Assembly (NCBI GenBank): GCA_025526995.1
Contig: JAHLKG010000005.1
Span: 1,488,001-1,552,000 of the forward strand
DNA length: 64,000 nucleotides
Direction: 5' to 3'
Origin: Powellomyces hirtus
Taxonomy: Eukaryota; Chytridiomycota; Chytridiomycetes; Spizellomycetales; Powellomycetaceae
Part shown: positions 1 through 12,532 of the stretch, one piece after another
Numbering within the stretch: position 1 is the first letter of the stretch
How the letters are laid out: each line of letters begins with the position of its first letter
The notes under the pieces: model-generated
The model's input: the letters and a program-made list of their open reading frames with translations, nothing else
The model's database searches: none
Told to the model about the DNA's origin: nothing
Made by a program: the position numbers and the translations under genes

Positions 1-698
1 GCGGATAAACGACGCACATCTGAAATCAGCCTACTTGTAGAAAGAAACACCAAATCAGTAGGCCCGTAGTCCGACTGAACACCTGAGCACAAGTTTACAG
101 AGTACCGTAGTGAGACAATCCAACTGGTGAGAGTCGCAGAGCTTTCCAAGACCGTCCATATTTAGGAAACGGTACATATCTCAAATGCGCAAAAACATTC
201 GCAACAAGTCACACAGAGTCAAGTGTACTGCAGTATCACCAAAGACAATTGTAAAAAGTGTTGTAAATTCCACAGACATCCTAGATTCATTTTGTGACCC
301 CCATGACGCACAAACAGTACAAGCCTCGACAGAAGCCCAACTCTGTCGACAGTATTATCAGAAGCCTAAGAGAAGCACAACAGCGCGCCCTCATTATTTC
401 CAACATTCCCTCCCTTTACTTCTACAGTCGCCAAAACGCCTGCGAACGCGGTATGCGGGTCCGTTTGGCGACCCACTAGCAGCCGTCCATATATCACCGC
501 CAAACACGCATGGGTTCTCGAGGAGTTTGAGTATTGAGGCGAACCTCGCCAACGTTATCGTCACAGTTCCCATTATTGCCGGTTAAGTCGCGCGTGCCTC
601 CTTGGGCTCACGGCCATGTGTAGCACAATGAGGCAAGATTAATCCACTGACATGCATGAGTTGAGGCCTCAGGACTTTACAACGAGGCGATATCGGTT
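1..698. other. intergenic, no gene recognised
   Basis: Nothing recognisable is seen on either strand. One open frame of 133 codons (185-586, plus) starts with ATG, but its Arg/Ser/Pro-rich product matches no family I know and it has no visible domain. It lies beyond the 3' end of the minus-strand Myb gene and may be its downstream flank. Confidence 0.4.
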
Positions 699-1571
699 TC
701 ATGTAGCGCTGTTTTTGACCTTGCCCTGTCGTTGAAGCTTACGCCACTTCGACGCAACATTTGTGCGTGCCCGGTCCATTTCGAGTGCAATGGTCCGCCA
801 GGGTATCAAGGGATTCTTATGGGTGCCGACAAGGGCGAGGAGTTTCTTGTGCTCCTCATCGGTCCACTCTCCCGTCTTGCCCACGAAGAAATGACATTCC
901 CATGCAGCGACAACAGTCTGTCTGGTCCTTTTCATTAGCTTGCCGATCTCCGTCCAATTCGGTCGTTCCCCTTCTTTGGTGTACTTTTGCACTTGAGTGC
1001 CCAGTAACTCGATCTCATCCAAGCTTAAACGACCTTTGCGAAAGTCCGAGCCGGTTCGAAGCTCGCGCATTTGAGATTTACAGGAGGCGGATGACCGATT
1101 CAACATGTAGCTGATTTCGCGGTACGGAAGCCCCTCTGCCCGATACCTGCTCAATGTGGCTAGTTCTGAACTGGTCCACCTTCTAATCGGGTATTTTTTC
1201 GTCGGTCCTTCAGAATCCAAACACTTATACCGGCAAACAATGTCCTTGAGCACCGCTCCAGTAGTGTCCAAGCCCATTTGCTCGCGGAATATGCGTGCAC
1301 ACTCGCGATAGCTGATGTTTTCACTGCGCAGCTTCCACAGGAGTTCTAGGCGCTCAGCGGTCCATGGGTTCTGCGGTCGAGGGGGTACGAGGGTTGAGGA
1401 GACGTTATCCGCTGACTTCTCAAGCTTGAGTTGAGCATCGCGAGGAGATATCTTTGACGGCGGTGTGGCGTAGTAGCGCAATGGTAATACAGGTGCAGGG
1501 AAGAGATGGCAGAGCACGCTCGCAAAAGGCGACCGCAATGGAAGACGGAATAGTTGTTTGATGAGAGGCAT
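699..1571 (-). CDS. Myb/SANT-repeat protein with mitochondrial-type N-terminus
   Basis: A single-exon frame of 290 codons. The ATG at 1571 is chosen because it gives an N-terminus rich in Arg, Leu and Ser without acids, ending in a motif RYYAT, typical of a mitochondrial presequence and processing site; the frame stays open upstream, so a longer start near 1739 is possible. Downstream are three or four tryptophan-anchored helix-turn-helix modules (beginning near NPWTAERLELLWKL, RRWTSSELATLSRY, PNWTEIGKLM and GEWTDEEHKKLL), the spacing expected of Myb/SANT repeats, with basic recognition helices. Such repeats bind DNA. The combination with a presequence suggests a role on mitochondrial DNA, but this is inference; a nuclear factor with a chance presequence-like start is the alternative. 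It is transcribed divergently from the MGR3-like gene, 200 bp away. Confidence 0.7.
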   Translation of the reverse strand: MPLIKQLFRLPLRSPFASVLCHLFPAPVLPLRYYATPPSKISPRDAQLKLEKSADNVSSTLVPPRPQNPWTAERLELLWKLRSENISYRECARIFREQMGLDTTGAVLKDIVCRYKCLDSEGPTKKYPIRRWTSSELATLSRYRAEGLPYREISYMLNRSSASCKSQMRELRTGSDFRKGRLSLDEIELLGTQVQKYTKEGERPNWTEIGKLMKRTRQTVVAAWECHFFVGKTGEWTDEEHKKLLALVGTHKNPLIPWRTIALEMDRARTNVASKWRKLQRQGKVKNSAT

Positions 1572-1771
1572 ACTTGGCAATTTGTGTGTTCGAGTGGGTG
1601 TCCGCAAATTGTCTCTGGCAGGTGTACAGTAAAATGGCGAAAGGAAAAGGAAACACGACACGCGTAGGCCAGACTTTCTCGAACGAAATTCATACGAGGC
1701 ACCGATACCTATCTTGGCATTGCACATCAATATCGGCAAAGCTACCTCTTACAGTGTCTGTGGATCCCAAT
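1572..1771. promoter_or_regulatory. divergent promoter between two mitochondrial-type genes
   Basis: The 200 bp between the two facing-away ATGs must hold both promoters and both 5' leaders. No clear TATA box is visible in either direction. Both flanking products look mitochondrial, so shared regulation is plausible but not shown. Confidence 0.45.
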
Positions 1772-3236
1772 ATGAATGCCGCCAGTAGGGCATTTCGCTT
1801 CCTCGCCTTCAAACGAGGCTCGATAGTCCACGCCACCGGTCCGCGCACCCGGGGCCAAACATCATTCCACACCGACTCCGCTTCCGTTTCCCCACCACGA
1901 AGGCTCCCGCATCCCGCAGTTGTTATAATTTCGCTTCTACCACTCGCCGCTTATGGAGTATGGTACTGGTACACTTACAACACGTTTCCGTCAGGTTTGT
2001 GCAATGTGGGCGGGATGTCACTTATCGGAGTGAGACCACCACTGACGGAGACGCATCTCATGTTGTGTATGATAGGGGCTAGAAGACCGCTGCGGAGGGC
2101 TATGATGAAGCACTACTATACTGACGATCCAAAGGGCGCTGTCGGGGAATATCTATCTGGTACATATCTATGACCTATCCGTACGGGCTTTAGTTGTCAG
2201 CATAGCTCACCTCCTGCATTCAAAGCCATAGATGAGTGTCGGAAAGCAGGGTTACAAAACGACTCGAATGAGATTACAGGGATCCAGCTCCGTCTCGCCG
2301 AAATGTACGACACACACCTCGCATCTCCCAAAGACGCTCTCGCCCTCTACACAACGGTCCTCCACATGCTATCCGGCCACATCACCGCCACTGATGCCGA
2401 CCCGCAGCAGATGAAGAAGATGGTCGGCATCGCTCATCGGCTAGGCGACATCCACCGCGATTACTTCGATGACCTGTCAACAGCGCGGGAGTGGTATGAG
2501 TGGGCTATCCGCTTTATGATAGGCTTTCGAGAACATCCTCCAACGTCACCAATGCCGGAGATTGGAGGTGCGGACCCACCTGCGTTTGTACCTGATGAAC
2601 CAATGGGTCCGTATACTAGTCCGGCGACGAAGCCAGTCAAGTTACCGGATTGGGTGTCGCCCACTGATATTGGGTCTGCGATGGAAGCCCTGGCGGGGAT
2701 CTATTCACGGCAGAATCGCCCGCAGTTGGCGTTGGCTGGTATGACCTGAGCGTTACCGCGATCCCAAGCATTCTGTTCATTTTCTTACCGGGCCTCCATT
2801 TTGCTTTGGTTTAGTGTACCTCCGCGCTCTTGAGATTCTAGACACAGACAACTCCCTATCAACCGCCGACCGCCACTGTCGCAAAGCCATCCTACAGAAC
2901 AACATTGCTGAGACCCACATTGCCGTCTCGTCCTCTATACCACCGTCCTCCGTCCCTACAGCGTCCCCCTCTATTCTCTCTCAAGCCTTAGAATGGACAA
3001 CCAAAGCCGCCGCGTCCGCGCAACTCGCCGGCGGGCTCGAAACGTGTCCCGAATGCACTGTCTGTGCGGAATGTAATACTGGCACCATCAAACATATGAT
3101 GAAAGATTATAAAGCGGCCAAACGACATTTTGTCACGTGTAGAGATCTGGCGGCCGAGATCAAGTTTGTGGATGGAGTCAAGGCGGCACGAGAGGGAATG
3201 CAGAGGGTGAATGACAGTATTGCTCAGCTTCCATGA
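1772..3236 (+). CDS. MGR3-like TPR protein of the mitochondrial inner membrane
   Basis: Four exons fit in frame: 1772-1994, 2076-2159, 2226-2738 and 2815-3236, all with GT-AG introns. The product begins with an Arg-rich presequence-like stretch, followed by one membrane segment (around VVIISLLPLAAYGVWYWY). A conserved block follows, RRPLRRAMMKHYYTDDPKGA, and then helical TPR-like repeats (QLRLAEMYDTHLASPKDALALY; AHRLGDIHRDYFDDLSTAREWYEWAI; AEIKFVDGVKAAREGMQRVN). This order matches fungal Mgr3, a subunit that with Mgr1 feeds substrates to the i-AAA protease. A Cys-rich patch near the end (CPECTVCAEC) is also present. Family call is by motif order only; another mitochondrial TPR adaptor is possible. 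Confidence 0.68.
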
Positions 3237-3325
3237 GTGGGGCTTTATGGTGATAACCACTACGGAGGCAATTGGGATAGCGGCAGTAGTCTAAAACTGC
3301 AGACAATAGTCACAGATAGATACAA

Positions 3326-3990
3326 CTATACTAGTACGCCCCACTCAATACATCCCAGCACCACCAATAACATAAAACCGTTCATAGTCGACGACGCAAC
3401 CAAACTACCAGCGCCGCTCAACACAGGCGGGTTGGCTTCCGGAACCACCCTCAGCATCTCCGACCCCCCAAAAGCATCACACTCACAAGGTCCCCAACAC
3501 GTTTTATCCTTCTCCCCACCACCTCTAAACGAAAACTGCAGCGCCCGTCGATTCCCACACACCCTATCACATTCCCAATCCAGCACATCACAGTGTTTCG
3601 CGACATATATCCTTGCTGCAGCCGCCACGCCCGCCGGCTGGACAGGGCCGTACGGGCATAAGATGCAGATTCCAGCACATGAGGTGGTAGTTTGGCCCGT
3701 GCGTGAGGTTTTGTTGTAGCTGAAGGTCAGCGCGGTGCTGGAGGAGGAGAGATTGTGGCGGCAAGGGATGGTTCGTGAGGGATCGTGCGCCCGGATGAGC
3801 GTTTCGCAGGCGGTGATAAATTGGGCGCAGGCTGTGGGAGATGAGAAAGAATGGTGTGAGGAGATCTCGGGATGAGGAGAAGGAACTTGGGCTTGCCTGG
3901 ATCTGTGGATTGAGCATGAAGGCCGTGGTGTGCAATACATCCGAGCAATATAACGATCGCTATTAAGTTCCGCGGGAATGGAACAATCAT
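3326..3990 (-). CDS. small secreted, probably GPI-anchored Cys-rich protein
   Basis: Two exons, 3897-3990 and 3326-3831, give 199 residues. The first exon encodes a signal peptide (MIVPFPRNLIAIVILLGCIA, then AQ). The mature part is Cys-rich (about ten Cys in pairs such as CDVLDWECDRVC and CWGPCEC), with a Ser/Thr-rich stretch. It ends in a short hydrophobic tail (FMLLVVLGCIEWGVLV) after small residues, the layout of a GPI-attachment signal. The frame needs an intron whose donor reads GC (AG|GCAAG) and whose acceptor is CACAG. The exact ligand or function is unknown; cell-wall or surface location is inferred. It converges with the MGR3-like gene, with 89 bp between stop codons. Confidence 0.62.
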
Positions 3991-6633
3991 AGTTCCTCCC
4001 TTGCTGTTTCTTGGGCTCAACAATACCTCCTGGACAGAAAAGACTGCTTTCAGCAACATCTTGGAGAGATTGGAGCAGGGAAATACTTTATATTTCAACC
4101 AACGCTCCGACTGACAATGGTGGCAGTGCAAGCTCCGCCAATGTGGCGCAGAAGGTACCGGCTCAGCCACGCCTTGCTTCGCGCGTTTCCTTCCAGTTCT
4201 CAAAGATGGAGTATGTGCGTAGAATGCGTATGGGTATAAGCTGGGTGGGTCGCGGAGATCCTGAACACAATGGACGGATCATATGCGAAGCAAGAAAATG
4301 AAGCGTTTTTTTTCTTGATCAGTGAGTGGTCAGATGTCATTCAGAGGAATACTGATCGGCAAACCTCCCACGCCACTTTGGGATACAATGGAGATGAACT
4401 CTACTCAAATTTGCAGCAAACATTGTTATTTTGATTCACGCTATTGCTAAAAGTCAATAGCTGTGTACTAGCACCCCGAATGCAAGAATTTCCCAGCACC
4501 ATCATTGTGGTGGGAATATATTGCCCCTGGGGGACACCGCCAGACGTGCATTACTCGTAGCTTTCACTAGCGTTTGGAAAGCTAAACTCTCAATGTGTTT
4601 CCAGATACCAAGCATTCACAAAGTCCCCCAAAAAACGCTTTGTCTCGCTGTGTCCATCATTGAAGAGCTCAGAGAGTGCATTGGACGGGCTGCAACGGGA
4701 CACAAGGAGCAAAGTGCGTAGATGCGGTCATGCGCCCTCATTCCCTCACACCGCAGATCTGACGAACCCATGCCTAGAGGTAAACCATGCCATCTGTCGT
4801 TACACATGAACCCCATCATCTTTGGCGCACCGCCATCTTCCTCCCGTAAGCAGCTAGCATTGGTCCGCGCGATTCGTCCCACTCCCGCCACGCTTCCCTC
4901 ATTCCAAAAGAAAACAAGTGCATTCATCCAAAGCCCCCACGAGAAGCAGAATGCTTCCAAGCTCAACTTCAAAATAAAGGGAAAAAACAAAAGAGACACC
5001 ACCACAGGTGTGGGATCCCCATAAATGGAAGCTCCCCCAGCTATGTCTCTTTTGCTCTGTTACAACTGTGCATGACCGGACATGGGGCGTCAGTGCTAGA
5101 ACAGAGAGGCGATGTTATCCTTTATTTGATACAGGGCAATACGCAGGAAATACCAGAACATGACATTGCCCCAATATTGCCTTCCTTCTCCACGAAACCC
5201 GCACATCCCAGCAAACCAGCACCCACACGCCCCAAGGTTTCCAAACGATACAGGGTGGGCGCAGTCTGATTTTGACGCGCGACTAAGCCTCTCTCACAGT
5301 GCACGTAAGCATTGGGATTGACGATGTGAATTTTTCCCTCCCGACCTCGAAAAGAGCAAAGATCAGCTTGTAACTGCATGCATGCAGGGGAAGAGAGCGG
5401 GGCATCTCCTCTTCCGCAGATCACTCTTGTGCTGCTGAATTGAATGGTATGTGACTTCAGAGTGCAACACTCATCCGCGGTTCGCAAAATCCATCTTTTC
5501 CTCACCCAGTTTGAAACGGTGCAAAGCACCCGTTGACGTGTGTCTCACACACTTCAAAGGAATCCTCAAAGTCAGCCTGATCCACGTTTTTATTTGAGCT
5601 TGCCCACCCAACAGAATCATTCACATTGTGGCATATCGGCCACCGTCTATAAATAGCAACACCACCACCCACCACTCCTATTTACCGCTGGGCCTAGGTC
5701 GAATCCACTTAAATGACGAAAATACAGAGCAGATATCCTCGGCGGGGCTTTTTTTGACGTATTTACGTACCTGCACACGCCGATCGTATCGAGACCTAGC
5801 TTTCGCCTTCCTCTACGCCTCCCCGCGCTATTATTACTATCCGGGAGGTTTTTTGCTTTAGTTGTTTTGCTTCTGCTCCGGTATCCCTAGCTACCTGATT
5901 TGTTGAGGTTGGGTGCGTGGTCTTTTTTACGCATTGCGGATTAGCGTGGCCCCCGGATCTTATTTCTGCTGTTTGGTGTTTCTTTTATTCTGCAGGGAGC
6001 ACCAAGTGCAGGCCGGGGTTTCTTTTCTTTTTCTTTCGTCACATGTTAGGTTCCCTTCTCGAAAGCTTACCGTCACACATCTCTGCTTGTAAATTAACAT
6101 CCACAGTCGACATCTCAACCACTTCCGGTAATACCGTCGATCCCCGTGCTCTGTAATGTGCCTGTTTCCAAAACTCTCCCTTTTTGCGTCAACACAACAC
6201 CCCAGCCTCATGTGCTGACAATTAACATTCAAATTCTAGAACTCTTCGTCGCTAGACCCTTAGCACTCCGCTTACCTGCGACGTTTCCTCTCCCCACGCA
6301 CACAATCAATACCCCTACTCCGTCACTTTTCATCCGAAAACCCCTCTCAGTAGATACGTGTGGGTCGATCTAGACATAATCTGCTCGTGAAAGTGGGATT
6401 CGGAAAACGATTCTACCATTGGCAAGCAGCAGCTACCTCACGCTCGTATCACAGTATCACACAACCGCCCCCACCCGCCACTGTTTACGCTCACGCTAGG
6501 GTCACGACAACAGCACTCAAAAATCGCTCAGATCAGAGAACATATTATAATCCACACACGCGCAACACAATCACCCCAACACATTCCTTTATATCCGCAC
6601 TCACTCATTCCTGATCCTGCTCTATAAGCTACG
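3991..6633. other. long intergenic region upstream of the MARK-type kinase
   Basis: About 2.6 kb without a gene I can support. Short open frames of 60-135 codons occur on both strands but none shows a family motif, a credible splice pattern or biased composition. The last 1 kb is pyrimidine-rich, as expected for a fungal promoter or 5' leader, with an AT element (TATAAATAG near 5648) far upstream of the kinase ATG and another AT-rich stretch (ATATTATAAT) near 6541. Confidence 0.45.
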
Positions 6634-9474
<2,841 letters not shown>

Positions 9475-9929
9475 GAACAAAACTCCTCCTTCCCTCCACT
9501 TCCTGACTACTGAGTATTTATAGATTTAATGACAAAAAAAGTTCCCGGTATCATACATGTCGCGTATGAAAAGACAAAACGAAGTCCCATGCACCGTTAA
9601 ATGCGGATTGCATCATATCTGTGGAGCATGTCAACGTGTTGCGCCACACATTTGCTCCCAAGAGACTGAGTGAGATACGAGAGAAACTTTTGTCGCTCAT
9701 GTCTTCTTATCATTCAAGTGATATACCGGTGAAGCATACACGATGATCTTGTATATACATCGAGAGCAGTGGCTTAACCTCTGCGGCTCTAGCGCAGGTG
9801 GTGGCCAGTCATGTTGCATCACTTGTTGTTTGCTACAAGAGTGACAGGGTGGCACTACCCACCCTGCACCTTTACGTAAGGGGGGCGTCAAGCAGCGTCA
9901 ACTGCCTCGGAAAAAGAAAACTAAACTAT
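9475..9929. other. intergenic, downstream flank of both the kinase and the Fanzor-like gene
   Basis: Convergent 3' ends of the kinase (plus) and Fanzor-like gene (minus). No protein frame is credible. In Fanzor/OMEGA loci the guide RNA usually overlaps or follows the 3' end of the nuclease gene, so this is where such an RNA and the right end of a carrier transposon would be expected. I found no terminal inverted repeat pairing with the other side. A sequence cagtggcttaacc near 9767 looks like a transposon start but has no visible partner. Confidence 0.4.
9845..9866 (-). ncRNA. 8 bp hairpin in the Fanzor 3' flank, possible guide-RNA element
   Basis: CAGGGTGG and CCACCCTG form a perfect 8 bp stem around a 6-base loop, 64-85 bases past the Fanzor-like stop codon on the coding (minus) strand. 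The structure is real in sequence; that it belongs to an omega RNA is only inference from where such RNAs usually lie. A transcription terminator-like fold is the alternative. Confidence 0.25.
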
Positions 9930-10862
9930 TTACTCGGATCTACGCAGATGGGCTGGCCTGCCATTCCCATCAATCATGGAACGGACAATGAGATCAAAGT
10001 TGCGAGTGGCAAGAAGATCACGGTTCCAGTACTTGAGCCGCGAGAGGGTGCGTGGATTGACGGCCCACGAGGCATCTGCACATGCTCTGCATCCGAGCAA
10101 GCCGTGGACCTCATCCATCTGCCCTTGAGCAGCTCTCCAAGGCCGTGGCGAGAGTCGCTTTGGGAGTACATGTGTGTGCACACGTCCGTGGCTCTGTGGG
10201 CAACAGGAAGAAGTGCGGTATTCGTCGAGGAGGAAGCAGGGTATATGATGCTTTTTGAAAAGCTTGCGGAACCCTGCTACCTTTGTAGGCTCTACCCATT
10301 TCCTGTGCCGGCCTCCCGTCTGGCTTGACCAGTCTCCCATGACCACCAGAAGTTTGGGGCCGAAGCGTTCCCGCATGTGCATGATGAGCTTGTCCTCCGC
10401 TGACATCTTTTGCCGCAGAGCGTCAAACTTCATGGTTGCCCAGGTGCCTAAAAAAATGAGAAAAATTTAAAAACAACTAGCAACGCCAGCGGCTAACAAA
10501 AACTACTTACCCGTGTTGTAGCAATTAACCAAAGAAGCACGGTTGACTGCTTGCCACTCGACCCATTCAGAGAAAGCAAGGACATTCATGGTCTTATGGG
10601 AAGGGGATGTCGATTCCAAGTGCATGATAGTTCTCGGAGGCCCTTTAAAATTTGCGGGTAGTACTTCCAAAGTTTGCGCTTGAATAGTTTCTCTTTGTCG
10701 GCGCATGCGGCGAGAGTTCGTGTCGCTGGATCGTTGCATCGACGTGTACCGCAGTGTCCAAGGAAAGGTATGAGGTATGTCCGGGTGATGAGATCCCGCT
10801 CGATATAACTCTTTCATGTAGAGGAGGTCTCTGACGCCGGGGTCGATGAGTATAACATTCGT
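9930..10862 (-). pseudogene. Fanzor-like RNA-guided nuclease, 3' half (RuvC core and zinc ribbon)
   Basis: Two coding segments, 10511-10862 and 9930-10447, separated by a GT-AG intron. The first begins TNVILIDPGVRD, the RuvC-I strand whose Asp (codon 10842-10844) is catalytic in TnpB/Fanzor nucleases. The second holds VVMGDWS at the RuvC-II position, then DEYRTSSCCP, a zinc-ribbon pattern with HGLLGCRAC, and WNRDLLATRN with the RuvC-III Asp. The RuvC-II position has Asp rather than Glu, while a Glu occurs about 37 residues later in DEYRTS, the alternative-glutamate layout described for Fanzors. The 5' half lies at 24919-26556; a retrotransposon sits between, directly before the first segment. 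Without the insertion the frame is continuous. Fanzors are eukaryotic RNA-guided DNA nucleases, one of the best studied coming from the chytrid Spizellomyces. Here it cannot be expressed intact. Confidence 0.82.
10858..10862. repeat. target-site duplication of outer retroelement, left copy
   Basis: TTCGT immediately before the 5' LTR (which begins TGTGAG) is repeated at 24919-24923 immediately after the 3' LTR (which ends CTCACA). A 5 bp duplication is usual for gypsy integrases. Removing one copy plus the element restores the Fanzor-like reading frame. Confidence 0.85.
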
Positions 10863-11257
10863 TGTGAGATGGCCATAAAGGCATATATACATACATATCT
10901 TTTTCGGCTAGTAAAAAGCCATGTCCTACATCAAGGCAGACGCGCCTCATAAGCGATTACCATAATCGCTCATAAGCGACCCCCAAAACTACCCTGCAGT
11001 TTCATAACTGCTAAGAGATCATCTCCACGTTACTATAGTTAGAAACCCACTTTTCCTATATAAGGGGAGGGAAAAGACCCCCCCCTTTTCATAACCAGAG
11101 ACAATCCACACCCGCGATTGCCTTTCCCCTTAAGAAATCAAAGACTTCCGCACTCTCTTCTTCTTTTATCCTGATAATCCGGCACCTCCTATCGTCACTC
11201 TCGCTTGGATATCAGTCCTAGTTCACTTCTCCCGCCTGAAAACTCACGCACCTCACA
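10863..11257 (+). repeat. 5' LTR of element 1
   Basis: 395 bp starting TGTGAGATGG and ending CCTCACA. Positions 10893 onward repeat at 24555-24918. It contains a TATATAAGGGGAGG element near 11057, a likely promoter for the genomic RNA. Short repeats of the word CTCATAAGCG occur near 10950-10980. Confidence 0.85.
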
Positions 11258-11270
11258 TGGTAGCACCACT
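11258..11270 (+). promoter_or_regulatory. primer-binding site of element 1
   Basis: TGGTAGCACCACT directly follows the 5' LTR. It would pair with a tRNA 3' end of the form GGTGCTACCA; an initiator-Met-type tRNA ends in this style, which is the best guess. Element 2 uses the same 12 bases. Confidence 0.75.
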
Positions 11271-11342
11271 CTCGTTCTTTCCTAACAGTACTCACTTCCT
11301 CTCCGCTTATCTTTCTTTTAGTAATCTTTAGCTACATTTACA

Positions 11343-12532
11343 ATGGCTGCACTTGTCGCTGCCGCTTGGACCATCCCAGCCGTTATTGGCCCAGTCCTAC
11401 AGAGCAATGATCGACTTGGCAAATTGACCCTTCGAACTACTCTCGCCGCTAATACTAAGACCATTCCATACTATTCCGGCGAACATGATATGGAATTGAT
11501 CGATCTCTTTGTCACGACTAATGTTCGAGCATGCAACTACCTTGTTGCAACCCATACTGGTATTGCTTACAACCAGTTTACGTACTTTGATGAGTATGCC
11601 GTTACGAACATGGACGCTTCCGTTATCCTCTGGGGGCAACGGGCATCATGAATGTTTTACGTGTCATGCCGGCGGCCCCCGGTGAGGGTGTCACTACTTG
11701 GTGGGCCAATCAGTTCTACCAACGTTGGATGTCCCGAAATGTCACAACTCGCTTGCATCAGAAACTGGTAGCTCTTTCCCTTGGCGCCTCCTTGGAAGAC
11801 TACATCTGTGAATTGGAACGTTACCGCCATCTCGAAACGATTGCTGTGCAAGCTAACGGCACTATCACTGAGCGACTCTTGAATGAGGGCGAGATGATTC
11901 AACTCTTTTGAGCCAGCCTTCTTTGAAACACAACTTATGGCCTCTACCTTGTTCAAGCCCTCCAGAATTTTATGACCCTACGGTTGACCATGGGTCAGGC
12001 TATGACTTGGCCTCTGGCCGTCATCTGCGTTTGGAATGCAGCAGCTTCTCGCAACTTGGTCGATGGTCAGCTTATTGCACCTAAACCTCAGAGTCCAATG
12101 CCGACTCGTTTTCATCCATACTCGGATATCGAGCAAGGTCCTTCTTGTCCCTATCGACGCGAGTTTCAATCTACGCGAACGACTCCAGCTTCTAATGCTC
12201 CACAGAGATCCATGAATGAGAACCCTCGACGAGCAGCTCCGCAAACTCCTGCCAGGAGACCCACCTTAGCGGCGCCTAATGCTGCACAGCAGAGAACCCC
12301 AGCAAGACGACCGGCATTTTCCAATACCACAACAGCACAAAGGACTTCTAACCCTCGACGCGGGAATGTGATGTTATGTCAACGTTGTGGCCAAACTAAT
12401 CACCGTATGCAAGATTGTTACGCCAAACGAGATGTCAATGGTGACACTCTTAGAGATGACCCTCCCAGTACCTACCGCAATGCGCGAATTGCTCGCATGG
12501 AATCCAGACAAGAAGATCACTTGGACGCATAA
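11343..12532 (+). pseudogene. gag: gag of element 1
   Basis: Begins at an ATG about 70 bases past the primer site. The capsid-like part runs through 11343-11911 with one frameshift near 11640, then continues in one frame interrupted by TGA at 11909 and 11924. The nucleocapsid end is basic and Pro/Arg-rich with one CCHC zinc knuckle (12377-12418, CQRCGQTNHRMQDC). The frame ends with TAA at 12530. Gag forms the particle that packages the element RNA; this copy is broken. Confidence 0.8.

Noticed and set aside
9767..9779. CAGTGGCTTAACC as a transposon terminus for the Fanzor carrier
   Set aside because: No inverted partner or target duplication was found between 26557 and 27371.
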